Assembly (NCBI RefSeq): GCF_004053875.1
Contig: NZ_SBIP01000002.1
Location: 806,001-870,000, forward strand
From: Neorhizobium lilium
Lineage (GTDB): Bacteria > Pseudomonadota > Alphaproteobacteria > Rhizobiales > Rhizobiaceae
Reading direction: 5' to 3'
Length of the DNA: 64,000 bases
Part shown: positions 32,498 through 41,387 of the stretch, one piece after another
Layout: the number at the start of each line of letters is the position of its first letter
Numbering within the stretch: position 1 is the stretch's first letter
Notes under the pieces: model-generated
The model's input: only the letters and a program-made list of their open reading frames with translations
Told to the model about the DNA's origin: nothing
The model's database searches: none
Translations under genes and position numbers: made by a program

Positions 32498-34309
32498 ATG
32501 TCTGAAGTAGAGTCTGTCGCAGAGTTTCGTGCTTTTCCAAAGACATGGGGCGCCGAATTTACCGCAGCCGGCGAAGTCCGGTTTCGGCTGTGGGCACCCG
32601 GTCAAGATGAGGTCGTGCTTCGTCTGAACGGTGACGACACCCCCATGAGCCGAACGGACGATGGCTGGTTCGAGCTGTTGGCAACCGGCGTCTCCCCCGG
32701 CGCAGAATACAATTACGTGCTGGCCGATGGCCTCGTCGTTCCCGATCCTGCCTCGCGCGGGCAGAAGAAGGATGTCTCCGGGCCGTCTCTGGTCATCGAT
32801 CCGACGAGCTATGCCTGGAAGGATACGGGGTGGCAATGCCGGCCATGGGAAGAAACCGTCGTTTACGAATTGCATATCGGCACCTTCACGCAGGAAGGAA
32901 CCTTCCAGAGCGCCATCGAGAAATTGCCCTATCTCGCGGAACTCGGGATCACGATGATCGAGCTGTTGCCGCTCGCCCATTTCGCCGGACATCACGGATG
33001 GGGGTATGACGGCGTCCTGCTTTATGCGCCGCATGCGGCCTATGGCGCACCGGAGGATTTCAAGGCTTTCGTCGATGCGGCGCATGCCCATGGCATCTCG
33101 GTCGTGCTCGATATCGTGCTCAACCACTTCGGCCCTGATGGCAACTACCTGCCGCTGCTGGCCCCTCCCAGCTTCCACCCGGAAAAGCGGACCCCATGGG
33201 GTGCCGCAATCGCCTATGACGTGGACGCCATGCGCAGCTACATTGCCGACGCGCCGCTCTATTGGCTGGAAGAGTTCCACCTGGACGGTCTGCGTTTCGA
33301 CGCCATCGACCAGATTGAGGACATGTCGGAGAAGCATGTTCTCATCGAGATCGCTGAACGCATCCGTGCCGAGATCACCGATCGGCCGATCCACCTGACG
33401 ACGGAAGATGCCCGCAACGTCACCTTCCTGCACGAACGCGGCGAAGATGGCAGCGTTCCGCTCTATGATGCCGAGTGGAACGACGACTTCCATAATGCGG
33501 CTCATGCGCTCGCAACCGGCGAAAGCCATGCCTATTACCAGGATTTCGCGACCGAGCCCGCCCGGCTAGTGGCTCGCATCCTGGCGGAAGGCTTTGCCTA
33601 CCAGGGCGAGGTTTCGCCGCAGACGGGCGAGGAACGCGGTGTCCCGAGCGCCGGCCAGCCGCCTGTTGCCTTCGTGGATTTCATCCAGAACCACGATCAG
33701 GTTGGCAACCGCGCGCTGGGCGAACGCCTGATCGATCTCGCTGGTCCGGAGAAGACGAAAGTGCTGCTGGCGACACTCCTGCTGTCGCCGCATATTCCTT
33801 TGCTCTTCATGGGCGAGGAGTACGGCGAGACCAACCCCTTCCTGTTCTTTACAGATTTTCATGGCGAGCTTGCCAAGGCCGTTCGCGAAGGGCGCCGCAA
33901 GGAGTTCGAGGGCCATTCCGGCCATGAAGGCGAGACCGTTCCCGATCCGAATGCCAAATCGACATTCGAAAATTCCAAGCTCGGCTGGGACAAGATCGAT
34001 AGTGCCGAAAACAAGGCCTGGCTGGACTTTACCCGCAAGCTGCTGGCGCTGCGCCGTGAGAAGATCGTGCCCATGCTGGCGTCTGCCGGAGGCAATATCG
34101 GCGAGGTGCTCGAAACCGGTGACGGCTATTTTGCTGTTGCCTGGACCTTCCCCGAGGGCAAGCTCAGCATGGCCGTCAACCTGAGCGACAAGCCGCGTAA
34201 GCTTGAAGAACAGCAAAGCGAGGTCATTTTCGCCTATCCCGACACTTCCACTGATCTGGCGCCGAATGCCATCGTCGTTAGCCTCGCACCTGCCGGAGAT
34301 GCCGCGTAA
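32498..34309 (+). CDS. treZ: Malto-oligosyltrehalose trehalohydrolase
   Basis: TreZ cuts trehalose off maltooligosyl-trehalose, the second step of the TreY-TreZ route from glycogen to trehalose, a desiccation and osmotic protectant. The 603-residue GH13 enzyme has an N-terminal CBM48/isoamylase-like domain (about 1-95: FRLWAPGQDEVVLRL), then the barrel with YELHIGTFTQEGTF, LDIVLNHFGPDGNYL, the nucleophile Asp in GLRFDAIDQI, Glu in TTEDARNVTF and FIQNHDQVGNRALG. The start at 32498 (MSEVESV) follows an EcfG-type promoter. The stop overlaps the treY start by one base (TAATG). Confidence 0.96.
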   Translation: MSEVESVAEFRAFPKTWGAEFTAAGEVRFRLWAPGQDEVVLRLNGDDTPMSRTDDGWFELLATGVSPGAEYNYVLADGLVVPDPASRGQKKDVSGPSLVIDPTSYAWKDTGWQCRPWEETVVYELHIGTFTQEGTFQSAIEKLPYLAELGITMIELLPLAHFAGHHGWGYDGVLLYAPHAAYGAPEDFKAFVDAAHAHGISVVLDIVLNHFGPDGNYLPLLAPPSFHPEKRTPWGAAIAYDVDAMRSYIADAPLYWLEEFHLDGLRFDAIDQIEDMSEKHVLIEIAERIRAEITDRPIHLTTEDARNVTFLHERGEDGSVPLYDAEWNDDFHNAAHALATGESHAYYQDFATEPARLVARILAEGFAYQGEVSPQTGEERGVPSAGQPPVAFVDFIQNHDQVGNRALGERLIDLAGPEKTKVLLATLLLSPHIPLLFMGEEYGETNPFLFFTDFHGELAKAVREGRRKEFEGHSGHEGETVPDPNAKSTFENSKLGWDKIDSAENKAWLDFTRKLLALRREKIVPMLASAGGNIGEVLETGDGYFAVAWTFPEGKLSMAVNLSDKPRKLEEQQSEVIFAYPDTSTDLAPNAIVVSLAPAGDAA

Positions 34310-36843
34310 TGATTCCGACCGCTACCTATCGCATCCAGTTCCGCAACGGCATGACATTCGACCGGGCAGCCGCTTTGGTTCCCTATCTGAAGCGGCTCGG
34401 CATCAGCCATTTCTACGCCTCTCCAATCTTCACAGCCACCTTCGGCTCCACGCACGGCTATGACGTGACCAATGCCAACGAGATCGACCCGACGATCGGC
34501 GGCCGCGAAGGCTTCGAACGCCTGTCAATAGCCCTGAAGGACAACGGGCTCGGCCTGATCCTCGACATCGTGCCGAACCATATGGCGGCGTCCCTCGAAA
34601 ACCCCTGGTGGCGGGATGTGGTCGAAAACGGCGAGCAGAGCCGCTATGCGCGCTATTTCGACATCAACTGGGACCGCAAGCTGACCCTGCCCTTCCTGGG
34701 CGATACGTTCGAAGCGGTCATAGAGGCCGGCGACATTGCCGTAAAGAAGGACCCGAAGACCGGCAAGCCCGCCTTCGCCTATTACGAAACTTTTTATCCC
34801 CTCTCCCCACCGACCTATGAGGGCCGGGAAGCGGAGCTTCTTGCCATCACCGACGAGGCGGATATCCTTGCCATCCACGAAGAGCAGCCCTACCGGCTGA
34901 TGTCCTGGCGCGATGCGCCGAAGGACCTGTCCTACCGCCGCTTCTTCGAGATCACCGGCCTTGTCGGCGTACGCGTGGAAGATCCCGAAGTGTTCGATGA
35001 CACCCACCGGCTCATCCTCGAACTGGTCCGCAGCGGAAAGGTGGACGGGCTGCGGGTAGACCATGTAGACGGGCTTGCCGACCCAAAGGCCTATCTTGAG
35101 CGGCTTCGCCAGGAAGCCGGCCCCGAGTGCTACATCACGGTCGAGAAGATCCTGGGTGAAGGCGAGCAGATCCCAACTGATTGGCCGATTTCTGGCACGA
35201 CCGGCTATGAATTCATCGCGGCGCTGAGCGATATACTGGTGGACAACAACGGCTTGTCGGAGCTTCGCCAGGCTTACCATCAACTCACCGGGAAGCCGGC
35301 TGAGATGGAAGAGGAGCTGCGCAAAGCAAAGCTCCTGATGGCGGACAACAATTTCGCCGGCGAGGTTTCCAACCTGCTGAGGCTGGCGATGGAGATCCAG
35401 ACGGCGAGCGACTCTTCGGACGAAATCCCCGAAGCTGACGTAAAGAGCGCGTTGCGAGAGCTGCTGGTCGCCTTCCCGGTCTACCGCACCTATGGCACGC
35501 TCGATGGCATGCCGGCGGAGAGCCGTCAGAGGCTGCACGAGGTCGTCGAGACCGTGCGGCGGGGACCGCATGCACCAGGCGAACAGGCGCTGACCTTCCT
35601 CTCCGGCATCCTGAGTGGCGAAGGCCAGACGTCGGGGCCAAGTGGAGAATTCCGTGTCCGGTTCCAGCAACTGACGGGCCCGCTGATGGCAAAATCGGTG
35701 GAAGATACGCTCTTCTTCCGGCATCACGCCGCCCTTGCGCTCAACGAAGTCGGCAGCGAACCCCTGCCCCGCCTCCATAGCCTTGATCGCTTCCATGCCG
35801 AGATGCAGACGCGGCTTGAACGCCAGCCGGACGGTTTGTCAGGAACCTCCACCCACGACACCAAGCGCGGCGAGGACGCCCGTGCCCGCCTCTATGCCTT
35901 GAGTGAAGCGCCCGATCTCTGGGCGAAAGCCGTGAACCGCTGGCGGGAGATGAACCGGGCATCCGTCAAGATCCTGGACGATGGTCCGGCACCCGAGCCC
36001 GAGATCGAGTGGATGCTGTACCAGGCACTCGTCGGCGTCTGGCCGACAGACCTGCGCCACGACGATGCAGTCGGCCTGAAAGCGCTGGAAGAACGTCTGA
36101 CGGCCTACGTGGAAAAGTCCCTGAGGGAAGCCAAGCTCCGCACCAACTGGAGCGATGTGAACGAGGCTTACGAAGGTGCGGTTCTCGGCTATGCACGCAA
36201 TCTCCTGTCGCCGCAGAATGAGACCTTCCTGATCGACTTCACGGACACCTTGCGCCCCTTCCTGCGGGCAGGCCTCGTCAACAGCATCACCCAGACGATC
36301 GTGAAGCTGACGGCGCCCGGTGTGCCGGATATCTACCAGGGCAGCGAAGGCCTCGATCTCAGCCTTGTCGATCCGGACAATCGGCGCGAGCCGGATTTCG
36401 AAACCCTCCAGCAGCAGTTCACAGAAACGGATGTGCTGGCCTCGGCGCAGGAGGATGAATGGCAGACGGGCCGGCTGAAGCAGCAGGTGGTGGCCGTGCT
36501 TCTGCGCTTGCGCCAGGAAGTACCGAGCCTCTTCCGCAAAGGCCGCTACCTGCCGCTCGAAGTGTCAGGCAAGCGCGAGGATAACGTTGTCGCTTTCGCC
36601 CGCGTCGATGAGGAAGACGCTCTGATCGTAATCGCGCCGCGGCTGGTTTTCAGTGCACTCTATACGGGTTCGGACGAAACCCCGGAAGATCGCTGGGCGG
36701 AGACGGAGGTCGTGCTGCCGGCCGAACTGTCGAGCCTCAGATACCGCGACATCTACACCGGCAAGGCTTTCGACCCCAAGGATCGGCTGTCGGTCAACTG
36801 GGCCTTCGCCGATCATCCCTTTGCGCTGCTGCGGGCCGAGTAA
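34309..36843 (+). CDS. treY: Malto-oligosyltrehalose synthase
   Basis: TreY converts the reducing-end alpha-1,4 linkage of maltodextrins into alpha,alpha-1,1, making maltooligosyl-trehalose for TreZ. The 844-residue length is typical. GH13 motifs: the N-terminal TATYRIQFRNGMTFDRAA, then DIVPNHMAASLENPWWRDV, GLRVDHVDGLADPKAYLERL with the nucleophile Asp, the acid Glu in CYITVEKILGEGE, TSTHDTKRGED with His-Asp, and GVPDIYQGSEGLDLSLVDPDNRR near the end. It is translationally coupled to treZ. A strong terminator follows at 36874. Confidence 0.97.
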   Translation: MIPTATYRIQFRNGMTFDRAAALVPYLKRLGISHFYASPIFTATFGSTHGYDVTNANEIDPTIGGREGFERLSIALKDNGLGLILDIVPNHMAASLENPWWRDVVENGEQSRYARYFDINWDRKLTLPFLGDTFEAVIEAGDIAVKKDPKTGKPAFAYYETFYPLSPPTYEGREAELLAITDEADILAIHEEQPYRLMSWRDAPKDLSYRRFFEITGLVGVRVEDPEVFDDTHRLILELVRSGKVDGLRVDHVDGLADPKAYLERLRQEAGPECYITVEKILGEGEQIPTDWPISGTTGYEFIAALSDILVDNNGLSELRQAYHQLTGKPAEMEEELRKAKLLMADNNFAGEVSNLLRLAMEIQTASDSSDEIPEADVKSALRELLVAFPVYRTYGTLDGMPAESRQRLHEVVETVRRGPHAPGEQALTFLSGILSGEGQTSGPSGEFRVRFQQLTGPLMAKSVEDTLFFRHHAALALNEVGSEPLPRLHSLDRFHAEMQTRLERQPDGLSGTSTHDTKRGEDARARLYALSEAPDLWAKAVNRWREMNRASVKILDDGPAPEPEIEWMLYQALVGVWPTDLRHDDAVGLKALEERLTAYVEKSLREAKLRTNWSDVNEAYEGAVLGYARNLLSPQNETFLIDFTDTLRPFLRAGLVNSITQTIVKLTAPGVPDIYQGSEGLDLSLVDPDNRREPDFETLQQQFTETDVLASAQEDEWQTGRLKQQVVAVLLRLRQEVPSLFRKGRYLPLEVSGKREDNVVAFARVDEEDALIVIAPRLVFSALYTGSDETPEDRWAETEVVLPAELSSLRYRDIYTGKAFDPKDRLSVNWAFADHPFALLRAE

Positions 36844-36873
36844 GGCCACAGCAATCACGTCATGCCGAATAAA

Positions 36874-36909
36874 AAAAGGGCGCTGCTTGGGAGGAAGCAG
36901 CGCCCTTTT
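36874..36909. terminator. Rho-independent terminator after treY
   Basis: A perfect 15-bp stem AAAAGGGCGCTGCTT / AAGCAGCGCCCTTTT with loop GGGAGG, 30 bases after the treY stop. T4 ends the right arm and A-rich sequence precedes the left, so it could end transcription from either side, including the small gene at 36951. Confidence 0.92.
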
Positions 36910-36950
36910 CGATGCCTAGCGGAAGCGAGCGTCCGACAAATGCGAGTGGT

Positions 36951-37025
36951 TCAAGCAAAACCGACGAGATTGAGGACGGCGATAACGATAACCACGGCGC
37001 CTACCAACCAAACGATGCTGTTCAT
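36951..37025 (-). CDS. 24-residue single-pass membrane peptide
   Basis: This short ORF encodes MNSIVWLVGAVVIVIAVLNL plus VGFA, almost entirely one membrane helix. AAGGAGAAGG lies just before the ATG. A consensus EcfG-type promoter is 30 bases upstream on the same strand. The strong ribosome site and promoter make it a likely real stress-induced membrane microprotein. No homologous family is known to me. Confidence 0.75.
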   Translation of the reverse strand: MNSIVWLVGAVVIVIAVLNLVGFA

Positions 37026-37054
37026 GACCTTCTCCTTTTTGATGTCGGGAATTG

Positions 37055-37080
37055 AACGGGAAAACCGGTCAAAAGGTTCC
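37055..37080 (-). promoter_or_regulatory. Candidate EcfG/RpoE2 promoter of the 24-aa membrane peptide
   Basis: GGAAC (37080-37076), N17, then CGTT, full consensus, 29 bases before the ATG at 37025. It is back to back with the promoter of the gene at 37186. Confidence 0.75.
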
Positions 37081-37093
37081 CGCAGATGTTACA

Positions 37094-37118
37094 GGAACAA
37101 AGAAGCGTGGCGGGTGTT
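37094..37118 (+). promoter_or_regulatory. Candidate EcfG/RpoE2 promoter of the gene at 37186
   Basis: GGAAC-N17-GTT, 67 bases before the ATG; its -35 element is only 13 bases from the divergent EcfG-type promoter. Confidence 0.62.
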
Positions 37119-37185
37119 GAGCGACCGTTGGCGGGAACTCGGGCCAGTGCTGGAATAACCCGCCCCACTGAACAGGGAGGTAGCC

Positions 37186-37470
37186 ATGAACACTGCCAAT
37201 CCGCAGCTTGAGGGCCTTTATCTGGCGCTCGCCGCCATCAACCGCCTGCTGGTGGACAAGGGCCTTGCCACCCACGACGAACTGCGCGAAACGCTTGAAG
37301 CTGCAGAAAGCAAGGTGCTTTCAAACGAGCGGGCCGACCATATATCCGCGTCCAACCGCAAGGCGGTCGCATTTCCCATTCGTCTTCTCATGCTCGCCAA
37401 TGAAGCGCATGCGAGTGGCAAGATCATCGGCTTCGACGACCTCGCGCGGGAAATCGGCCGCAGGACCTGA
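37186..37470 (+). CDS. Small helical protein of unknown function
   Basis: This 94-residue protein is predominantly helical, with no membrane segment (LEGLYLALAAINRLLVDKG; HDELRETLEAAESKVLS; FPIRLLMLANEAHASGK). I do not recognise the family, though similar rhizobial proteins occur. AGGGAGG precedes the ATG at six bases. An EcfG-type promoter lies upstream. Confidence 0.75.
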   Translation: MNTANPQLEGLYLALAAINRLLVDKGLATHDELRETLEAAESKVLSNERADHISASNRKAVAFPIRLLMLANEAHASGKIIGFDDLAREIGRRT

Positions 37471-37529
37471 CGACAAAAAGCCGCGTCCCTAACGACGGAC
37501 CACAGCTTCTGCCGTCTTAGAGTGTGATC

Positions 37530-38387
37530 TCAGATAATCGGTTTGCCGCCTGTCACGCCAATCATCGTTCCGGATACATAGCTTGAGAGCGGATCGGCCA
37601 GCATGACGTAGGTCGTCGCGAGTTCAGCCGGCTGACCGGGACGCTTCATGGGGACCTGCATACCGAACTCCTTCACCTTGTCTTCCGGCATCGTGGAGGG
37701 GATGAGCGGAGTCCAGATCGGGCCGGGAGCGACGGCGTTGGCACGAATGCCTCGCTCCGCCAGCATCTGGGCAAGGCCTGCGGTAAAATTCTGGATCGCG
37801 CCCTTGGTGGTCGCGTACGCGAGAAGGGTCGGGCTCGGGTTGTCCGCATTGACCGACGCAGTGTTAACGATGGCGCTGCCTGGCTTCATGTGCGGCACGG
37901 CGGCCTTGGTCAGGTAGAACATAGCGTGGATGTTGACCTTGAAGGTCAGTTCCCATTCCTCGTCTGGCATTTCCTCAATCGTGGAAAACGTCGCCTGGTG
38001 TGCGGCATTATTGACCAGGATGTCGATGCCGCCGAGTTCGGAGACCGCCTTGTCGATGATGGCGCGGCAATGGGCCGGGTCCTGAATGTCGCCTGGCACC
38101 AGCACGACCTTGCGACCAGCTTCTTCGATGACACGCTTGGTATCTTCCGCATCCTCATGTTCGTTGAGGTAGGAGATCAGCAGATCTGCGCCCTCGCGTG
38201 CATAGGCGATGGCGACCGCGCGTCCGATGCCGCTGTCACCACCGGTGATTACAGCCTTCATCCCTGCCAGCCGTCCCGAGCCACGATAAGAGGTCTCGCC
38301 GTGGTCCGGCACAGGGTTCATGCGGCCGGTATATCCGGGCATCGGCTGCTGCTGTTCGGCAAACGGTGGAGTGGGATGATCAGCCAT
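37530..38387 (-). CDS. YhdG-type SDR oxidoreductase
   Basis: This 285-residue short-chain dehydrogenase has an N-terminal extension (MADHPTPPFAEQQQPMPGY) of the YhdG/GsiB-like general-stress SDR group. The GGDSGIGRAVAIAYAREG Rossmann motif is at about 49-66, NNAAHQ follows, the catalytic Ser is in IVNTASVNA and the YATTKGAIQNF Tyr-Lys pair is intact. It probably reduces an unknown carbonyl. Start at 38387. An EcfG-type promoter ends 38 bases upstream, matching the stress role of the family. Confidence 0.9.
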   Translation of the reverse strand: MADHPTPPFAEQQQPMPGYTGRMNPVPDHGETSYRGSGRLAGMKAVITGGDSGIGRAVAIAYAREGADLLISYLNEHEDAEDTKRVIEEAGRKVVLVPGDIQDPAHCRAIIDKAVSELGGIDILVNNAAHQATFSTIEEMPDEEWELTFKVNIHAMFYLTKAAVPHMKPGSAIVNTASVNADNPSPTLLAYATTKGAIQNFTAGLAQMLAERGIRANAVAPGPIWTPLIPSTMPEDKVKEFGMQVPMKRPGQPAELATTYVMLADPLSSYVSGTMIGVTGGKPII

Positions 38388-38425
38388 AAGCGGGATCCTC
38401 TTCTTAGGTTGAGTTGAAGCCCTCC

Positions 38426-38450
38426 AACCTCCCGCACCCTGCTTGGTTCC
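38426..38450 (-). promoter_or_regulatory. Candidate EcfG/RpoE2 promoter of the SDR gene
   Basis: GGAAC (38450-38446), N17, GTT (38428-38426), reading toward the start at 38387. Confidence 0.7.
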
Positions 38451-38485
38451 CGCATTCGTCACGTCGGCCGCGATGCCGAACTCGT

Positions 38486-38734
38486 TCAGGCGCCCGGCGT
38501 CACGACACCGTCGCCGCCCCGCAATTGCTTCAACTGCTGAACCATGCGCATGGAGGTGGAAGCCCGGGCGGCAGAAAAGTCCGAACTCTTGGCCAGGATG
38601 CGTAACATATCCTCTGCCTCTCCGGCGGAAATCGTCCCGCGCATGGCAAGCCCATCGATGAGAAGCAGGAACGCTCCCTCCAGCGCCAGGGACCGGCGGC
38701 GGGCTTCGAGGTCAGCTTCAGACTTATCAGGCAT
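38486..38734 (-). CDS. Small helical protein of unknown function
   Basis: This 82-residue protein has a helical pattern (EADLEARRRSLALEGAFLLL; GEAEDMLRILAKSSDFS). The start at 38734 (MPDKSE) is preceded by GGAG at about six bases; a start at 38746 would leave very little leader. No family recognised. A weaker EcfG-type promoter (GGAAC-N17-ATT) lies about 29 bases upstream. Confidence 0.65.
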   Translation of the reverse strand: MPDKSEADLEARRRSLALEGAFLLLIDGLAMRGTISAGEAEDMLRILAKSSDFSAARASTSMRMVQQLKQLRGGDGVVTPGA

Positions 38735-38762
38735 GACAGGCTCCATTCTTGAGTACCTGTCG

Positions 38763-38787
38763 AATGGTTTGGCTGGAGAATTGTTCC
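38763..38787 (-). promoter_or_regulatory. Weak candidate EcfG/RpoE2 promoter of the small gene at 38734
   Basis: GGAAC-N17-ATT, one base off the GTT consensus, on the minus strand upstream of 38734. Confidence 0.42.
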
Positions 38788-38812
38788 GGCCAATCGTCAG
38801 ACCCCGCGACCG

Positions 38813-39232
38813 TCAGATACCGCCACCCTTGCCTGGCCCGGGTTGCTGCGATGGGCCGCGGTCAATCCGCCCCTGCTCCGCCTTGTAGAAATATTGGCTG
38901 GCGACGAGCCATCCCTTGAGCGGTCGCAAGGGCAGGATGCAGGTGAGCAGCAGGAAAGGCAGCGATATCAGAAGATGGACCCAGAAAGGCGGCTGGAAAG
39001 CGACTTCGATCCACACCGCCAGCGCAACGCTCGGCACGCAGGCGAAGCAGATGACGAAAAATGCAGGACCGTCCGCAGGGTCGGCGAAAGAGTAATCCAG
39101 CCCGCAGATTTCGCAACTGGGCCGAAGCGTCAGGAAGCCGTCGAACAAATGCCCCTGCCCGCACCGGGGGCAGCGGCCGCGCACGCCCGTACTATAGGGC
39201 GAAATCGGTGCCCAGTCTGCTTGATCTGCCAT
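38813..39232 (-). CDS. DUF983 membrane protein
   Basis: This 139-residue DUF983 protein has an N-terminal zinc-ribbon-like GRCPRCGQGHLFDGFL and SCEICGLDYSF (four Cys), then two membrane helices (FFVICFACVPSVALAVWIEVAF and LLISLPFLLLTCILPLRPLKG). DUF983 members are inner-membrane proteins of unknown role common in alphaproteobacteria, sometimes near cytochrome oxidase genes. Start at 39232. No EcfG-type site is seen in front of it. Confidence 0.88.
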   Translation of the reverse strand: MADQADWAPISPYSTGVRGRCPRCGQGHLFDGFLTLRPSCEICGLDYSFADPADGPAFFVICFACVPSVALAVWIEVAFQPPFWVHLLISLPFLLLTCILPLRPLKGWLVASQYFYKAEQGRIDRGPSQQPGPGKGGGI

Positions 39233-39363
39233 CGCACCCAGCTCCTCACGATAATGGTCGCATTTATGGCGATAGCCTCAACTCACGGCTGACTTCAAGA
39301 CATTCCCTTGATGCGCGTCAATTCGCCTCCCCAAAGGCATGCTATGCGAGCCGTTGCTCCATC

Positions 39364-39678
39364 TTACGGATCATCGTTGCCGAAGGGCGTGCGGATGACG
39401 CGGCGGGTGACAAGCTTCAAGCTGCGGTCCGGCTGCAGCACATAGGTTTCGATCGTGAGCTCGCCGAACTCGTTGCGGAATTCGTGCTGCACGGTGCTGC
39501 CGACGGGAGACTTGGTCAGCCGGGTGCGCGGCTGCCCGCCATAGGTGATGCTGCCGGGAATGGGTCGCAGGTTCGACCCGCTCTGGATAGGCGCCCGGCT
39601 GGAATCGCTCTCGACGTCTGCCGTCGTGCAGCCCACCAGCAACAGCGAAAGACCCGCAATGAAATTGACCTTGTTCAT
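39364..39678 (-). CDS. Small lipoprotein
   Basis: This 104-residue lipoprotein has the lipobox LLLVGCTTA (Cys near 17) after a short signal helix. The mature part is beta-rich (GQPRTRLTKSPVGSTVQHEF; LTIETYVLQPDRSLKLVTRR) and not assigned to a family. The start at 39678 (MNKVNF) follows GAGG; two codons upstream is another ATG. An EcfG-type promoter ends 40 bases upstream. Confidence 0.75.
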   Translation of the reverse strand: MNKVNFIAGLSLLLVGCTTADVESDSSRAPIQSGSNLRPIPGSITYGGQPRTRLTKSPVGSTVQHEFRNEFGELTIETYVLQPDRSLKLVTRRVIRTPFGNDDP

Positions 39679-39717
39679 AAGCATCTACCTCGCACGATTT
39701 GCCGACTGATCGCGTTC

Positions 39718-39742
39718 AACCGGAGGGATCATGGAAAGTTCC
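39718..39742 (-). promoter_or_regulatory. Candidate EcfG/RpoE2 promoter of the lipoprotein gene
   Basis: GGAAC (39742-39738), N17, GTT (39720-39718), reading toward the start at 39678. Confidence 0.68.
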
Positions 39743-39826
39743 AGCCCCGCCTAAGCCTGCGAAATCTGCTGGGCTTTGTCGAAATATCGGCTACACAATT
39801 ACCTCGCATAACACATTCAAGGGGCA

Positions 39827-41194
39827 GTGAACGTGACGGGGAATTTCGGGGCGATGTCGATTGCGCAGCTTTCAACTCTTTTGCAGGCGGGCAAGGCGGA
39901 TCCGGTGCAAGTTGCCGAAGCCGTGTTCGAAGCCATAGACCGTTACGAAGACAAGGCTGTCTTCGTTTCGCTTCTGAAGGACCGCGCCCTGGCAGAAGCA
40001 CATGCTTCGTCGAAGCGCATGAGGGAGGGACGCTCCCTTGGCCTGCTCGATGGCATCCCGATCGCCTGGAAGGACCTGTTCGACATCGAAGGTCTAGTCA
40101 CCACCGCCGGGTCCAAGGTGCTCGCGAAAGCCGCGCCTGCTGCAAAGGATGCGGACATGGTCGATCTCCTGAAACAAGCCGGCATGATCGCGATCGGCCG
40201 CACCAATATGAGCGAGTTCGCCTTTTCCGGCATCGGCATCAATCCGCACTACGGCACCCCACATAACCCTCGAAGCACTGACGTTCCCCGCATTCCTGGC
40301 GGCTCCTCATCCGGCGCAGGCGTTGCGGTGGCGGCCAATCTGGTGCCGGTGGCCATGGGCACGGATACCGGCGGCTCCGTCCGAATTCCAGCGGCATTCA
40401 ACGGGCTGGTCGGCTACAAGGCCACCCGTGGCCGCCATGCCATGCGCGGCGTCTATCCTCTGTCAAGGAGCCTCGATTCACTTGGGCCCCTCTGCCGTAC
40501 CGTGCAGGATGCCGCCTGGATCGACGCTGCCATGCGGGGGCTTTCCCCCGCATTGATCCAAAAGCGCTCCAGCAACGGCTTGGACATCGTCGTGCCGACC
40601 AATATCGTGTTCGACGGCGCGGAACCGGGCGTGGTCGCTGCTTTCGAATCCGCGCTGGAGCGACTGGAGAAGGCAGGCGTGCGGATTACCCGGCAGGCGC
40701 TGCCGGCTTTCGAGCGCATCCTGGACCTGATGGCCCAATATGGCCCGCTGGTGACCGCCGAGGCTTACGCACTGCATCGTGAGCGCCTGTCCGGGCCGGA
40801 AGCCGCCGACATGGACCAGAGAGTGGTGGCGCGGACGAGGCTGGGCGAGAAGATCAGCCTCTCCAGCTACCTCGCCATACTGGATGCCCGGGCGGGCCTC
40901 ATCGCGGAAACCGAAGCCTTGATCGGCGACCGCTTCGTGGCATTCCCGACCGTTGCCCATGTGGCACCGGCGATCGAGCCCCTGCTGGCCGATGACCAGA
41001 CCTTCTTTGCCATGAACGTCAAGACGCTTTCCAATACCGCACTCGGCAATTTTCTGGACTGGTGCGGAGTTTCGATTCCCTGTGGCACTGGGGATGCGGG
41101 GATGCCGGTCGGCCTTCTCCTCTCCGGCTCCGCCAACCACGACGACCGTCTCCTTGCCGCCGCGGTGGCCCTCGAAGAGGTTGTCCGCGGCTGA
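39827..41194 (+). CDS. Amidase, amidase-signature family
   Basis: This 455-residue enzyme hydrolyses amides of unknown substrate. The Ser-cisSer-Lys triad is visible: Lys82 in IAWKDLFDIEG, cis-Ser in the PGGSSSGAGVAV signature starting at residue 157, and Ser183 in GTDTGGSVRIPAAFNG. The C-terminal LDWCGVSIPCGTGDAGMPVGLLL is also standard. It is not the GatA of a gatCAB operon, since there are no gatB/C neighbours. The start is GTG at 39827 (GGGGCA just before); a second GTG two codons on is possible. Confidence 0.9.
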   Translation: MNVTGNFGAMSIAQLSTLLQAGKADPVQVAEAVFEAIDRYEDKAVFVSLLKDRALAEAHASSKRMREGRSLGLLDGIPIAWKDLFDIEGLVTTAGSKVLAKAAPAAKDADMVDLLKQAGMIAIGRTNMSEFAFSGIGINPHYGTPHNPRSTDVPRIPGGSSSGAGVAVAANLVPVAMGTDTGGSVRIPAAFNGLVGYKATRGRHAMRGVYPLSRSLDSLGPLCRTVQDAAWIDAAMRGLSPALIQKRSSNGLDIVVPTNIVFDGAEPGVVAAFESALERLEKAGVRITRQALPAFERILDLMAQYGPLVTAEAYALHRERLSGPEAADMDQRVVARTRLGEKISLSSYLAILDARAGLIAETEALIGDRFVAFPTVAHVAPAIEPLLADDQTFFAMNVKTLSNTALGNFLDWCGVSIPCGTGDAGMPVGLLLSGSANHDDRLLAAAVALEEVVRG

Positions 41195-41387
41195 TGTCAG
41201 CGACTGTTGGAAAACCACCGGGTGCTACAGCGTACAATGCGTGGAAACATCTGGCAGAACCTAAACTTAACAGCTATCCATGGCACGCATTTCACGCCAC
41301 GAATCTTGAACGAGCAGTGATGCGATCACACATTCCGGCTGTTGCCGCCAATAGCAGCCGACAGTGAATGAAAGAGACGACAGAGAC

